A DNA stretch of 5,119 nucleotides from the NCBI GenBank assembly GCA_903928275.1, contig CAIYQJ010000366.1, positions 1 to 5,119 on the forward strand. The letters run 5' to 3'. The position numbers were made by a program, and so were the translations under genes. Source of the DNA: an uncultured Chloroflexota bacterium (lineage in GTDB: Bacteria > Chloroflexota > Limnocylindria > Limnocylindrales > CSP1-4). Below the pieces are notes generated by a model. The model was not told where the DNA came from. It saw only the letters and a program-made list of their open reading frames with translations, and made no database searches. This document shows positions 1-5,119 of this stretch, in pieces (within the stretch, counting starts at the first letter, position 1; each line of letters opens with the position of its first letter).

Positions 1-1
1 A

Positions 2-709
2 CCCGTGCCACCGGCCGCTCCGGCCCCCGCCGCGCCGCCGCCGTCCGCGTGGTCCCCGCCCCCTGCCTCCGGAGATGTCCCCCCGGCGCCGCAGTGGGGC
101 GCGCCGCCCGTCGTGCAGGCCGCTCCGGCGCCCGCGCCCCCTGCCGCGCCGCCGCCGTCCGCGTGGTCCCCGCCCCCTGCCTCCGGAGATGTCCCCCCGG
201 CGCCGCAATGGGGCGCGCCCGCCCAGCCCGGCGGATCGGCACCCACGCCGCCCCCGGCAGGGGTCGGAGCGACCGGTGGGCTCTCTGCGCGCCTGCCCGT
301 CTCTCCGCTGGTGGCAGTCGCGGGCGTGGTGGTGGTCGTGGTCGCCGTCATCGCGGCCGTCGTCCTGGTTTCGGGATCCGGCTCGAGCGATCGGCCCGGC
401 ATCACGTACGACCCGTCGAGCCTCAGCTGCACCGGCGAATCGTTCACGGTGACCATGCGCCTGCCGGCGACGGTGGGCGCGGCGGACGACCTGGCCATGC
501 TCGTCGACGGCCAGGTGTTCCCCGCGGGGACCGTCTGGACCCCCGGCCAGGGCGGGTTCGTCGTCCAGTCGAACGGCACGTGGCTCATGCGCGCCACCCA
601 GCAGACGCCGGCCGCGTCCGAGTGCCTGCTGGCGCCGGGGACGCACACGCTCGAGATCGTGGATGCCAGCGGGGCGACCATCGCACAGGGATCCCTCGCG
701 CGGCAGTGA
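2..709 (+). CDS. Pro-rich single-pass membrane protein with exported C-terminal domain (5' end missing)
   Basis: I do not recognise a named family. The frame is open from base 2 and ends at TGA 707-709. A GTG at 5-7 exists, but it lies inside Pro-rich sequence without a visible ribosome binding site, so the true start is probably left of the window. Counting from that GTG, residues 1-90 are Pro/Ala/Gly-rich with WSPPP and PQWGAP motifs in two near-identical units. Residues 101-122 are one strongly hydrophobic Val/Ala-rich helix. Residues 130-234 are a Thr/Gly/Val-rich, probably beta-rich domain with only two cysteines (142 and 207), which could form a disulfide. There is no cleavable signal peptide in the visible part. 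Together with Arg96 just before the helix and Asp129 after it, this suggests a disordered cytoplasmic N-terminus and an outside C-terminal domain. This architecture resembles many high-GC Gram-positive-type proteins that start with a zinc ribbon or other small domain, but that part is not visible. It is separated from asd by a promoter, so it is probably not in the same operon. Confidence is high that it is a gene, low for function. Confidence 0.8.
   Translation, partial: PVPPAAPAPAAPPPSAWSPPPASGDVPPAPQWGAPPVVQAAPAPAPPAAPPPSAWSPPPASGDVPPAPQWGAPAQPGGSAPTPPPAGVGATGGLSARLPVSPLVAVAGVVVVVVAVIAAVVLVSGSGSSDRPGITYDPSSLSCTGESFTVTMRLPATVGAADDLAMLVDGQVFPAGTVWTPGQGGFVVQSNGTWLMRATQQTPAASECLLAPGTHTLEIVDASGATIAQGSLARQ
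29..219 (+). repeat. In-frame tandem duplication, period 114 bp, two copies
   Basis: Bases 29-105 and 143-219 match over 77 positions with a single difference (G94 versus A208), which is a synonymous CAG/CAA change in a Gln codon. The period of 114 bp equals 38 codons, so the frame is kept and 26 residues are repeated exactly (including PSAWSPPP and PPAPQWGAP). Similarity continues further left: bases 13-24 match 118-129, after which the second copy carries about 9 extra bases. Near-identity in the third codon positions points to a recent duplication or gene-conversion event rather than an old repeat kept by protein selection. Confidence 0.9.
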
Positions 710-736
710 ACGCCTGCCGGGAGGCCGGGCGCTCGC

Positions 737-745
737 TGGTATACT
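737..745 (+). promoter_or_regulatory. Extended -10 promoter for the asd-udg-rnj-ftsK operon
   Basis: Bases 737-745 read TGGTATACT, a TGn extension followed directly by the hexamer TATACT (740-745). This differs from the consensus TATAAT at one position and is an AT-rich island in very GC-rich DNA. No convincing -35 box is seen at 17-18 bases spacing; CTGCCG at 714-719 is a weak match at 20 bases spacing. Extended -10 promoters are known to work with poor -35 boxes. Transcription would start near 751-753, giving a leader of about 44 bases before the asd ATG. Confidence 0.65.
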
Positions 746-757
746 CGCCCGGGCCGG

Positions 758-781
758 CGCGATCCCGAGCCCCCGATCGCG
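758..781 (+). promoter_or_regulatory. Leader hairpin reaching the asd ribosome binding site
   Basis: Bases 758-764 (CGCGATC) and 775-781 (GATCGCG) are perfect inverted copies with a 10-base, C-rich loop. The stem lies inside the predicted 5' leader, and its last base (G781) is the first base of the GGAGG Shine-Dalgarno site. It could tune ribosome access or protect the 5' end. A chance stem in GC-rich DNA remains possible. There is no T-run after it, so it is not an intrinsic terminator. Confidence 0.35.
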
Positions 782-785
782 GAGG
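781..785 (+). promoter_or_regulatory. Ribosome binding site of asd
   Basis: GGAGG lies 10 bases before the ATG at 796. This supports that start over any longer reading of the same frame, which stays open far upstream to base 49 only because of high GC content. Confidence 0.75.
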
Positions 786-795
786 CAGATCCCGT

Positions 796-1869
796 ATGTC
801 CCGACGTCCACTCACGATCGCGGTCGTCGGCGCCACCGGCGTCGTGGGCCGCACGATGATCACCGTCCTGCGTGAGCGCGAGCTCCGCATCGGCGAGCTC
901 CGGCTCCTCGCGTCCGGTCGTTCGGCCGGCTCCGTGGTCGACGTCGGCGGCGACCGTATCGTCGTCCGCGAGGCGGTACCGGAGGCGTTCGACGGCGTGG
1001 ACATCGCGCTCTTCAGTGCGGGGACGGACGTCTCGCGCGAGCTGGCGCCGCTCGCGGCCGAGCGCGGCGCCACCGTCATCGACAACTCGAACGCGTGGCG
1101 GATGGATCCCGGCGTGCCGCTCGTCGTGAGCCAGGTCAACCCGGACGACCTCGAGGCCCACGAGGGGATCGTCGCGAACCCCAACTGCTCGACCATGCAG
1201 CTCGTCCCCATCCTCATGGCCCTCCGCGATACAGCGGGGCTGGAGCGGGTCGTCGTCGACACGTACCAGGCGGTCTCGGGGACCGGGGCCGAGGCGATCG
1301 CGGAGCTCGAGGCGCAGATCCTCGCGCACACCCGCGGCACGCCGAAGGTGGCGAACGTCTACCCGCACCCCATCGCGTTCAACGCCCTCCCGGAGATCGA
1401 CGTCTTCCTCGACAACGGCTACACCCGGGAGGAATGGAAGGTGGTCACGGAGAGCCGCAAGATCCTCCACCTGCCGGACCTGCGTCTCTCCTGCACCGCC
1501 GTGCGCGTGCCGGTGTTCATGAGCCATTCGGAGGCGGTCCACGTGGAGACCACGCGGCCCATCACGCCGGAGGCGGCTCGCGAGGCATTCGCTGCGGTCC
1601 CGGGCGTCGTCGTGCGCGACGATCCCGCGGCACACGCGTACCCGCTCGCCACCGAGGCGGCCGGACACGACGAGATCTTCGTGGGGCGCGTGCGCCGCGA
1701 CCCGTCGGTGGAACGCGGCATCGCGCTCTGGGTCGTGAGCGACAACGTCCGGAAGGGCGCGGCCACGAACGCGGTCGAGCTCGCCGAGATCCTCGTCGAC
1801 CGCGGGTGGGTCGCGGCGGCATCGCGACGCGGGGCGGGCGCGGGGGCCGCCGGCCGGGGCGCCGTGTGA
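796..1869 (+). CDS. asd: Aspartate-semialdehyde dehydrogenase
   Basis: A cytoplasmic enzyme that reduces beta-aspartyl phosphate with NADPH to aspartate semialdehyde, the branch point for lysine/diaminopimelate, threonine and methionine. The product has 357 residues, slightly longer than the usual 330-350. The NADP-binding motif GATGVVG is at residues 12-18. The catalytic cysteine is Cys131 in NPNCST; Gln158 and the SGTG segment (161-164) follow. Substrate-site residues are visible as EEWK (212-215), Arg237 and the catalytic His244 in MSHSEAVHVE. The conserved C-terminal helix is SDNVRKGAATNAVELAE (315-331). The last ~18 residues are an Ala/Gly/Arg tail that is probably not part of the fold. 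The start is ATG with GGAGG 10 bases upstream, behind an extended -10 promoter. It is the first gene of the operon and overlaps the glycosylase gene by four bases. The family assignment is secure from the motifs. Confidence 0.97.
   Translation: MSRRPLTIAVVGATGVVGRTMITVLRERELRIGELRLLASGRSAGSVVDVGGDRIVVREAVPEAFDGVDIALFSAGTDVSRELAPLAAERGATVIDNSNAWRMDPGVPLVVSQVNPDDLEAHEGIVANPNCSTMQLVPILMALRDTAGLERVVVDTYQAVSGTGAEAIAELEAQILAHTRGTPKVANVYPHPIAFNALPEIDVFLDNGYTREEWKVVTESRKILHLPDLRLSCTAVRVPVFMSHSEAVHVETTRPITPEAAREAFAAVPGVVVRDDPAAHAYPLATEAAGHDEIFVGRVRRDPSVERGIALWVVSDNVRKGAATNAVELAEILVDRGWVAAASRRGAGAGAAGRGAV
1866..1869 (+). other. GTGA stop/start overlap, asd to udg
   Basis: The GTG start of the glycosylase (1866-1868) overlaps the asd TGA (1867-1869). 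Only a loose G-rich stretch (about 1855-1859) precedes it, so translation probably depends on termination and re-initiation by ribosomes finishing asd. Confidence 0.8.
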
Positions 1870-2582
1870 CGCCGGACGAACGGCAGGGCGCGCTCGATTC
1901 GATCGCCGCGGAGGTCCGCGGATGCAATGCGTGTCGGCTGCACGAGACGCGGACGCTCGCTGTGCCGGGGGAGGGGAACCCGGAGACCGAGGTCGTCTTC
2001 GTCGGTGAAGGGCCCGGCTTCAACGAGGATCGGCAGGGGCGTCCGTTCGTCGGCGCCGCAGGCGCGTTCCTCACCGAGCTGCTCGGGACGGTGGGCTGGA
2101 ACCGTTCGGACGTGTTCATCACGAACGTCGTGAAGTGCCGGCCGCCCGAGAACCGCGACCCCGAGCCCGACGAGATCGCCGCGTGCGCGCCTCACCTCCG
2201 CCGCCAGCTCTCCGTCATCGATCCGGCGCTCGTCGTCACGCTCGGGCGCCACTCGCTGGGGACGTTCCTCCCCGGCGCTCGCATCGGCCAGGTCCACGGG
2301 ACGGCTCGCCCCGCGGAGTCTGGCCTCCTCCCACCCGAATCGACGGTGTTCGCCATGTACCACCCTGCCGCCGCGCTCCACCAGGGCGCGCTCCGCCGGA
2401 CGCTCCTCGACGACATGACCGCGGTGCCCGTCGCGCTGCGGGATGCGCGCGAGCGACGGACCGCCACCGCGCCCGCCGCCGCCGCGACCGCCGCCGCCGC
2501 GCCCGCCACGGTCCCTGCGCCGCCCTCCGTGCCCGGATCGGACCCCGATCCCGCGGCCGACCAGCTGACCCTCTTCGCATGA
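1866..2582 (+). CDS. udg: Uracil-DNA glycosylase, family 4 ([4Fe-4S] type)
   Basis: Predicted to cut uracil from DNA (from cytosine deamination or dUTP incorporation), the first step of base excision repair. The product has 238 residues; the catalytic core covers about 8-190. The four cysteines expected for the [4Fe-4S] cluster of family 4 are present: Cys20 and Cys23 (CNAC), Cys91 (VVKCRPP) and Cys107 (AACAPH). The uracil-pocket motif GEGPGFNED is at 47-55, followed by GRPFVGAAG (58-66); the second active-site motif MYHPAAAL (164-171) contains His166. Residues about 195-230 are an Ala/Pro linker, and the protein ends in QLTLFA, a likely sliding-clamp binding motif. Start GTG 1866 is preferred because it gives the normal family N-terminus right before CxxC; the frame is open further upstream only inside asd. 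It overlaps asd by four bases and rnj by four. SPO1-polymerase-like annotations of this family are an older name for the same fold. Confidence 0.94.
   Translation: MTPDERQGALDSIAAEVRGCNACRLHETRTLAVPGEGNPETEVVFVGEGPGFNEDRQGRPFVGAAGAFLTELLGTVGWNRSDVFITNVVKCRPPENRDPEPDEIAACAPHLRRQLSVIDPALVVTLGRHSLGTFLPGARIGQVHGTARPAESGLLPPESTVFAMYHPAAALHQGALRRTLLDDMTAVPVALRDARERRTATAPAAAATAAAAPATVPAPPSVPGSDPDPAADQLTLFA
2463..2525 (+). repeat. GCC/GCG-rich low-complexity tract coding an Ala/Pro linker
   Basis: The sequence is built almost only of GCC, GCG, CCC and ACC codons and encodes glycosylase residues about 200-220, Ala/Pro/Thr only. It separates the catalytic core from the C-terminal clamp-like peptide. 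Triplet tracts of this kind are prone to in-frame length change. Confidence 0.7.
2562..2576 (+). other. Predicted beta sliding clamp binding motif (QLTLF) of the glycosylase
   Basis: Codons 233-237 encode Gln-Leu-Thr-Leu-Phe, one residue before the C-terminus. This matches the bacterial clamp-binding pentapeptide consensus QL[SD]LF at four of five positions, with a conservative Thr at the third. Its position at the end of a flexible linker is the usual one for clamp-binding peptides. The role is inferred from the motif alone. Confidence 0.6.
2579..2582 (+). other. ATGA stop/start overlap, udg to rnj
   Basis: The rnj ATG (2579-2581) overlaps the glycosylase TGA (2580-2582). The bases before it (CTGACCCTCTTCGC) contain no Shine-Dalgarno-like purine run, so rnj translation appears to depend on coupling to the gene upstream or on leaderless-type initiation. 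Confidence 0.8.
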
Positions 2583-4267
2583 CGCGCAGCGATGAGCCCG
2601 CGACCGACTCCGGCCTGCCGCTCCGGATCATCCCGCTCGGCGGGATGGGCGAGATCGGCAAGAACATGTACCTGTTCGAGTACGGCGACGACATCGTCAT
2701 CGTGGACTGCGGGCTCATGTTCCCCGACGAGGAGATGTTCGGCATCGACCTCGTGATCCCGGACATCACCTACCTCCGTGAGCGCCGCGAGAACGTGCGC
2801 GCCTTCGTCATCACGCACGCCCACGAGGATCACGTGGGCGGCCTCCCGTACATCCTGCCCGAGTTCCCCGGCGTCCCGATCTACGCGTCCACCCTCGCCC
2901 GGGGCCTGCTCGGCAACAAGATCAAGGAGCACAAGCTCCATAACAACCCGATGCTCTCGATCGAGGTGGGCGACCACGTGACGATCGGCGCCTTCGAGAT
3001 CGAGCCGTTCCGCATCGGCCACTCGATCCCGGATGCGATGGGCCTGGCGATCCGCACGCCGGTCGGCGTCGTCATCCACACGGGCGATTTCAAGTTCGAC
3101 CTGACGCCGGTGGACGGCAAGCCGTCCGACTTCCACACGCTCGCGCGGTACGGGAAGGAGGGCGTCATCGCCCTCCTCTCCGACTCGACACGGGCGGAGA
3201 ACCCCGGCTACACGCCGTCGGAGCAGACAGTGGGCGAGGCGTTCCGCGAGATCATGGAGCCCCTGAAGGGGCGGGTCATCGTCGCCACGTTCGCGAGCAA
3301 CATCGCACGCATCCAGCAGGTGCTCGACGCCGCGGCCACGTTCGATCGCAAGGTCGCCGTCATCGGCCGCTCGATGGAGCAGAACTTCCGGATCGCGAGC
3401 GACCTCGGGTACCTGAAGTACCCGGCATCCCAGATCATCGCGAAGGACCGGATCGGCGAGACGCCGGCGGACAGGCTCGTCATCGCCACGACCGGCGCAC
3501 AGGGCGAGCCCATGGCGGGCCTCGCGCGGATGGCGAACCACGACCACCGGTTCGTCGAGATCCAGCCCGGCGACACCGTGATCGTGAGCGCGAGCCCCAT
3601 CCCGGGGAACGAGGAGTACGTCGCCCGCACGATCGACAATCTCTTCAAGGCCGGCGCGAACGTCTTCTACCACACGATCAAGCGGGCGCACGTCTCCGGG
3701 CACGCGAGCCAGGAGGAGCTCAAGCTCATGCTCGCGCTGACGCAGCCGCGGTACTTCCTCCCGATGCATGGCGAGTTCCGCATGCAGGTCCAGCACGGAC
3801 GCCTCGCGATCGAGACCGGCGTGCTCCCCGAGAACGTCTTCATCATCGAGAACGGCCAGCCGATCGAGATCTCGGCGGACGGATCGGCGCGACGCGGGAC
3901 GCCCGTCCCGGCGGGCTACGTGTTCGTCGACGGCCTTTCGGTCGGCGACGTCGGCGAGGTCGTGCTCCGCGACCGACGCGCGCTCGCGAACGACGGCATG
4001 TTCATGGTCGTCGTCACGGTGGACAAGCAGACCGGCACCGTCATCGGGAAGCCCGAGATCGTCACCCGCGGGTTCACGCCGCTGAACGAGAAGGACCCGA
4101 TCATGGCCGGCGCCGTGGAGCGGATCGTCGCGGCCATCGAGCGGCCCGGGAACCACATCAGCGAGGTCGCGCTCCTCAAGACGCAGATCAAGGACGGCGT
4201 CTCGCGGTACCTGTACGAGCAGACGAAGCGTCGGCCGATGGTGTTCCCCGTCGTCGTGGAGGTCTGA
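2579..4267 (+). CDS. rnj: Ribonuclease J (metallo-beta-lactamase/beta-CASP exo- and endoribonuclease)
   Basis: A cytoplasmic RNase with 5'-to-3' exonuclease and endonuclease activity, central to mRNA decay and rRNA/5'-end maturation in bacteria. The product has 562 residues, the usual family length. After a short variable N-terminus comes GGMGEIGKNM (21-30), typical of RNase J. Zinc ligands are visible: HAHEDH (His80, His82, Asp84, His85), His148 (GHSIPDA), Asp170 (HTGDFKFD) and His397 (MHGEF). The beta-CASP insertion runs from about SDSTRAENPGYT (201-212) to about 370 and is closed by HVSGHAS (371-377) with His375. The remaining ~450-562 is the C-terminal domain that aids oligomer formation. 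All catalytic residues are present, so it should be active. The start at the ATGA overlap is the only good ATG before the conserved GGMGEIG block. A single gene cannot tell whether this is a J1- or J2-like paralogue. Confidence 0.97.
   Translation: MTRSDEPATDSGLPLRIIPLGGMGEIGKNMYLFEYGDDIVIVDCGLMFPDEEMFGIDLVIPDITYLRERRENVRAFVITHAHEDHVGGLPYILPEFPGVPIYASTLARGLLGNKIKEHKLHNNPMLSIEVGDHVTIGAFEIEPFRIGHSIPDAMGLAIRTPVGVVIHTGDFKFDLTPVDGKPSDFHTLARYGKEGVIALLSDSTRAENPGYTPSEQTVGEAFREIMEPLKGRVIVATFASNIARIQQVLDAAATFDRKVAVIGRSMEQNFRIASDLGYLKYPASQIIAKDRIGETPADRLVIATTGAQGEPMAGLARMANHDHRFVEIQPGDTVIVSASPIPGNEEYVARTIDNLFKAGANVFYHTIKRAHVSGHASQEELKLMLALTQPRYFLPMHGEFRMQVQHGRLAIETGVLPENVFIIENGQPIEISADGSARRGTPVPAGYVFVDGLSVGDVGEVVLRDRRALANDGMFMVVVTVDKQTGTVIGKPEIVTRGFTPLNEKDPIMAGAVERIVAAIERPGNHISEVALLKTQIKDGVSRYLYEQTKRRPMVFPVVVEV
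4258..4263 (+). promoter_or_regulatory. Ribosome binding site of ftsK inside the rnj end
   Basis: GGAGGT lies in the last codons of rnj (GTG GAG GTC TGA) and ends only 3 bases before the ftsK ATG at 4267, shorter than the usual 5-10. It is the only strong site near this junction and supports the ATG, probably helped by coupling, because the rnj TGA shares its last base with that ATG. Confidence 0.55.
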
Positions 4268-5119
4268 TGGCGTCGCCGTCCCGGCGGTCGAAGCGGCCAT
4301 CGTCGAGGACGATCGTGCCGCGGAACCGGGCGCAGCGCCGGCGGCCGAGGTACACGGCGCCGTCGGTCGACGTCGCGCCGGAGGTGCTCCGGTCGATCGT
4401 CGGGATCGTCCTCATGGTGCTCGGTGCCATCGTCCTCATCGGGATGCTCCTGCCTGGGCAGGGGGCGCTGACCGACTGGATCCGCAACGTCATCGCCCCG
4501 TGGTTCGGGACCGGGCGCTGGATCCTCCCGTTCCTCCTCCTCGGGGCCGGCATCTACGTGGAGCGCGCCGGCCCGCGCGCTGGGTGGGGCGCCACGCTCT
4601 TCGGGCTCACGATCGCGTTCATCGGCATGCTCGGCACCATCGCCGTACTCGTCGATGCGGGCTACCTGGCCGGGCGGAGCGGCGGACGGATCGGCGGCTT
4701 CCTCAGTGGGTCCCTCGGGGGCCTCATCACGTCGCCGGGCGCGCTCATCCTCTGCATCGCGCTCATCGTCGTCGGCGTGCTCATCGCGCTCAACGCCACG
4801 CTCGGGTCGCTCCTGCGGCCCACCTGGGACGCGGCCCGCGCCACCGGCGGCGTCCTGCTCGCGCCGCGCGGCTCGGTCGGTGGGCCCGGCGGGTCCGCGG
4901 CCGTCAACGGGAAGGTGGCCACGAGCGCGGTGGCCGGAGCGAACGGAAACGGCCGGGGCAAGGCCGCGCGCGAGACGAACGACCGCCCGGAGATCCCGGT
5001 GCCCGCGCCCTCGCCGGCTCCGGTCTCGGCGCTGTTCGGGCCCGCGGCGGACGCGGCGACGGTCCCCGCCGTGGCCGGGGGCACGGCCGCGGCCGCCGTC
5101 GGCGTGGTTGCAGCCGCAG
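4267..5119 (+). CDS. ftsK: DNA translocase FtsK/SpoIIIE, N-terminal membrane domain and linker (3' end missing)
   Basis: The frame opens with ATG and stays open to the window edge, giving 284 residues. The N-terminus is Arg/Ser-rich and positively charged (MASPSRRSKRP), as expected for an inside end. Four hydrophobic helices follow at about 42-62, 79-98, 108-128 and 157-176. Between the third and fourth lies the Gly-rich GRSGGRIGGFLSGSLGG (about 136-152) and then SPGALIL, the pattern I associate with the FtsK 4TM domain. From 177 on there is an Ala/Pro/Gly/Asn-rich linker. The ATPase motor (Walker A/B) and the gamma DNA-reading domain would lie beyond the edge. FtsK sits at the septum and pumps chromosome termini during division. 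Its position right after rnj agrees with the rnj-ftsK/spoIIIE order of other bacteria. Two reverse-strand open frames (4188-4553 and 4662-5084) are shadows. Without the motor domain the call rests on topology, the Gly pattern and context. Confidence 0.87.
   Translation, partial: MASPSRRSKRPSSRTIVPRNRAQRRRPRYTAPSVDVAPEVLRSIVGIVLMVLGAIVLIGMLLPGQGALTDWIRNVIAPWFGTGRWILPFLLLGAGIYVERAGPRAGWGATLFGLTIAFIGMLGTIAVLVDAGYLAGRSGGRIGGFLSGSLGGLITSPGALILCIALIVVGVLIALNATLGSLLRPTWDAARATGGVLLAPRGSVGGPGGSAAVNGKVATSAVAGANGNGRGKAARETNDRPEIPVPAPSPAPVSALFGPAADAATVPAVAGGTAAAAVGVVAAA

Noticed and set aside
29..219. CRISPR-like repeat
   Set aside because: There are only two long copies, they are in frame inside a coding region, and there are no spacers of regular length; it is a protein-coding tandem duplication.
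710..735. Possible intrinsic terminator after the first gene
   Set aside because: Only a 4-bp GCCT/AGGC stem (712-725) is visible and there is no T-run, so no terminator can be supported.
49..795. Upstream extension of the asd frame to base 49
   Set aside because: It overlaps the first gene in another frame and gives Arg-rich nonsense. The promoter, the GGAGG site and the Asd N-terminus all point to ATG 796.
710..795. Lysine riboswitch or T-box ahead of asd
   Set aside because: The predicted leader is only about 44 bases and the whole gap 86 bases, far too short for either element, and no conserved core is seen.
1095..1865. Upstream extension of the glycosylase frame into asd
   Set aside because: The extra residues are Arg/Gly/Pro-rich out-of-frame asd sequence. 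GTG 1866 gives the normal family 4 N-terminus and a typical 4-base overlap.
2135..2578. Upstream extension of the rnj frame into udg
   Set aside because: The added residues are out-of-frame udg sequence rich in Arg and Pro; ATG 2579 in the ATGA overlap fits RNase J length.
2192..4300. Very long reverse-strand open frame (702 codons) opposite rnj
   Set aside because: It is the antisense shadow of rnj and part of udg caused by strong GC codon bias. Its translation is Asp/Arg/Val-rich without a fold or motif, while the + strand has every RNase J catalytic residue.
4188..5084. Two reverse-strand open frames (4188-4553 and 4662-5084)
   Set aside because: Both lie opposite a continuous + strand frame from 4267 that encodes a recognisable four-helix FtsK N-terminus. 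Their products are Arg/Pro/Ser-rich and have no motif.

Overview
The window is very G+C-rich DNA (about 70% by eye, not computed) with strong G/C third-position bias, and every supported gene lies on the + strand. It reads as the chromosome of a high-GC bacterium. The set asd, family 4 uracil-DNA glycosylase, RNase J and FtsK, the extended -10 box and the Ala/Pro/Gly-rich protein tails fit best with a Chloroflexota lineage (a Limnocylindria/Ellin6529-like group is my guess). An actinobacterium is possible, and the phylum cannot be fixed from this window. I see no rRNA, tRNA, CRISPR array, insertion sequence or phage signature.

Layout: (1) 2-709 is the 3' part of a gene for a single-pass membrane protein. 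It has a Pro-rich cytoplasmic N-terminal region holding a recent, nearly perfect tandem duplication, and an exported C-terminal domain with two cysteines. (2) 710-795 is an 86-base gap with a good extended -10 promoter, a hairpin in the predicted 5' leader and a Shine-Dalgarno site. (3) 796-5119 is a run of four genes without any gap: asd, udg (family 4), rnj and ftsK. The junctions are a GTGA overlap, an ATGA overlap and a one-base TGATG overlap, so the four are very probably one translationally coupled operon. ftsK runs off the right edge after its four-helix membrane domain and part of its linker; its motor domain is not in the window.

How the genes work together: Asd makes aspartate semialdehyde, the branch point to lysine/diaminopimelate and to threonine/methionine. 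The glycosylase starts repair of uracil in DNA. RNase J processes and degrades RNA. FtsK pumps chromosomal DNA at the division septum. The association of asd, rnj and ftsK/spoIIIE is an old neighbourhood known from Gram-positive bacteria (B. subtilis asd-dapG-dapA-rnjB-tepA-spoIIIE; mycobacterial dapA-rnj-ftsK). Here no dapA lies between asd and rnj, and a DNA-repair gene takes that place.

I found no wholly new system. The most interesting details are a textbook-looking beta-clamp binding peptide (QLTLF) at the extreme C-terminus of the glycosylase, the repair gene embedded in the asd-rnj-ftsK cluster, a leader hairpin that reaches into the asd ribosome binding site, and the near-identical in-frame duplication in the first gene.
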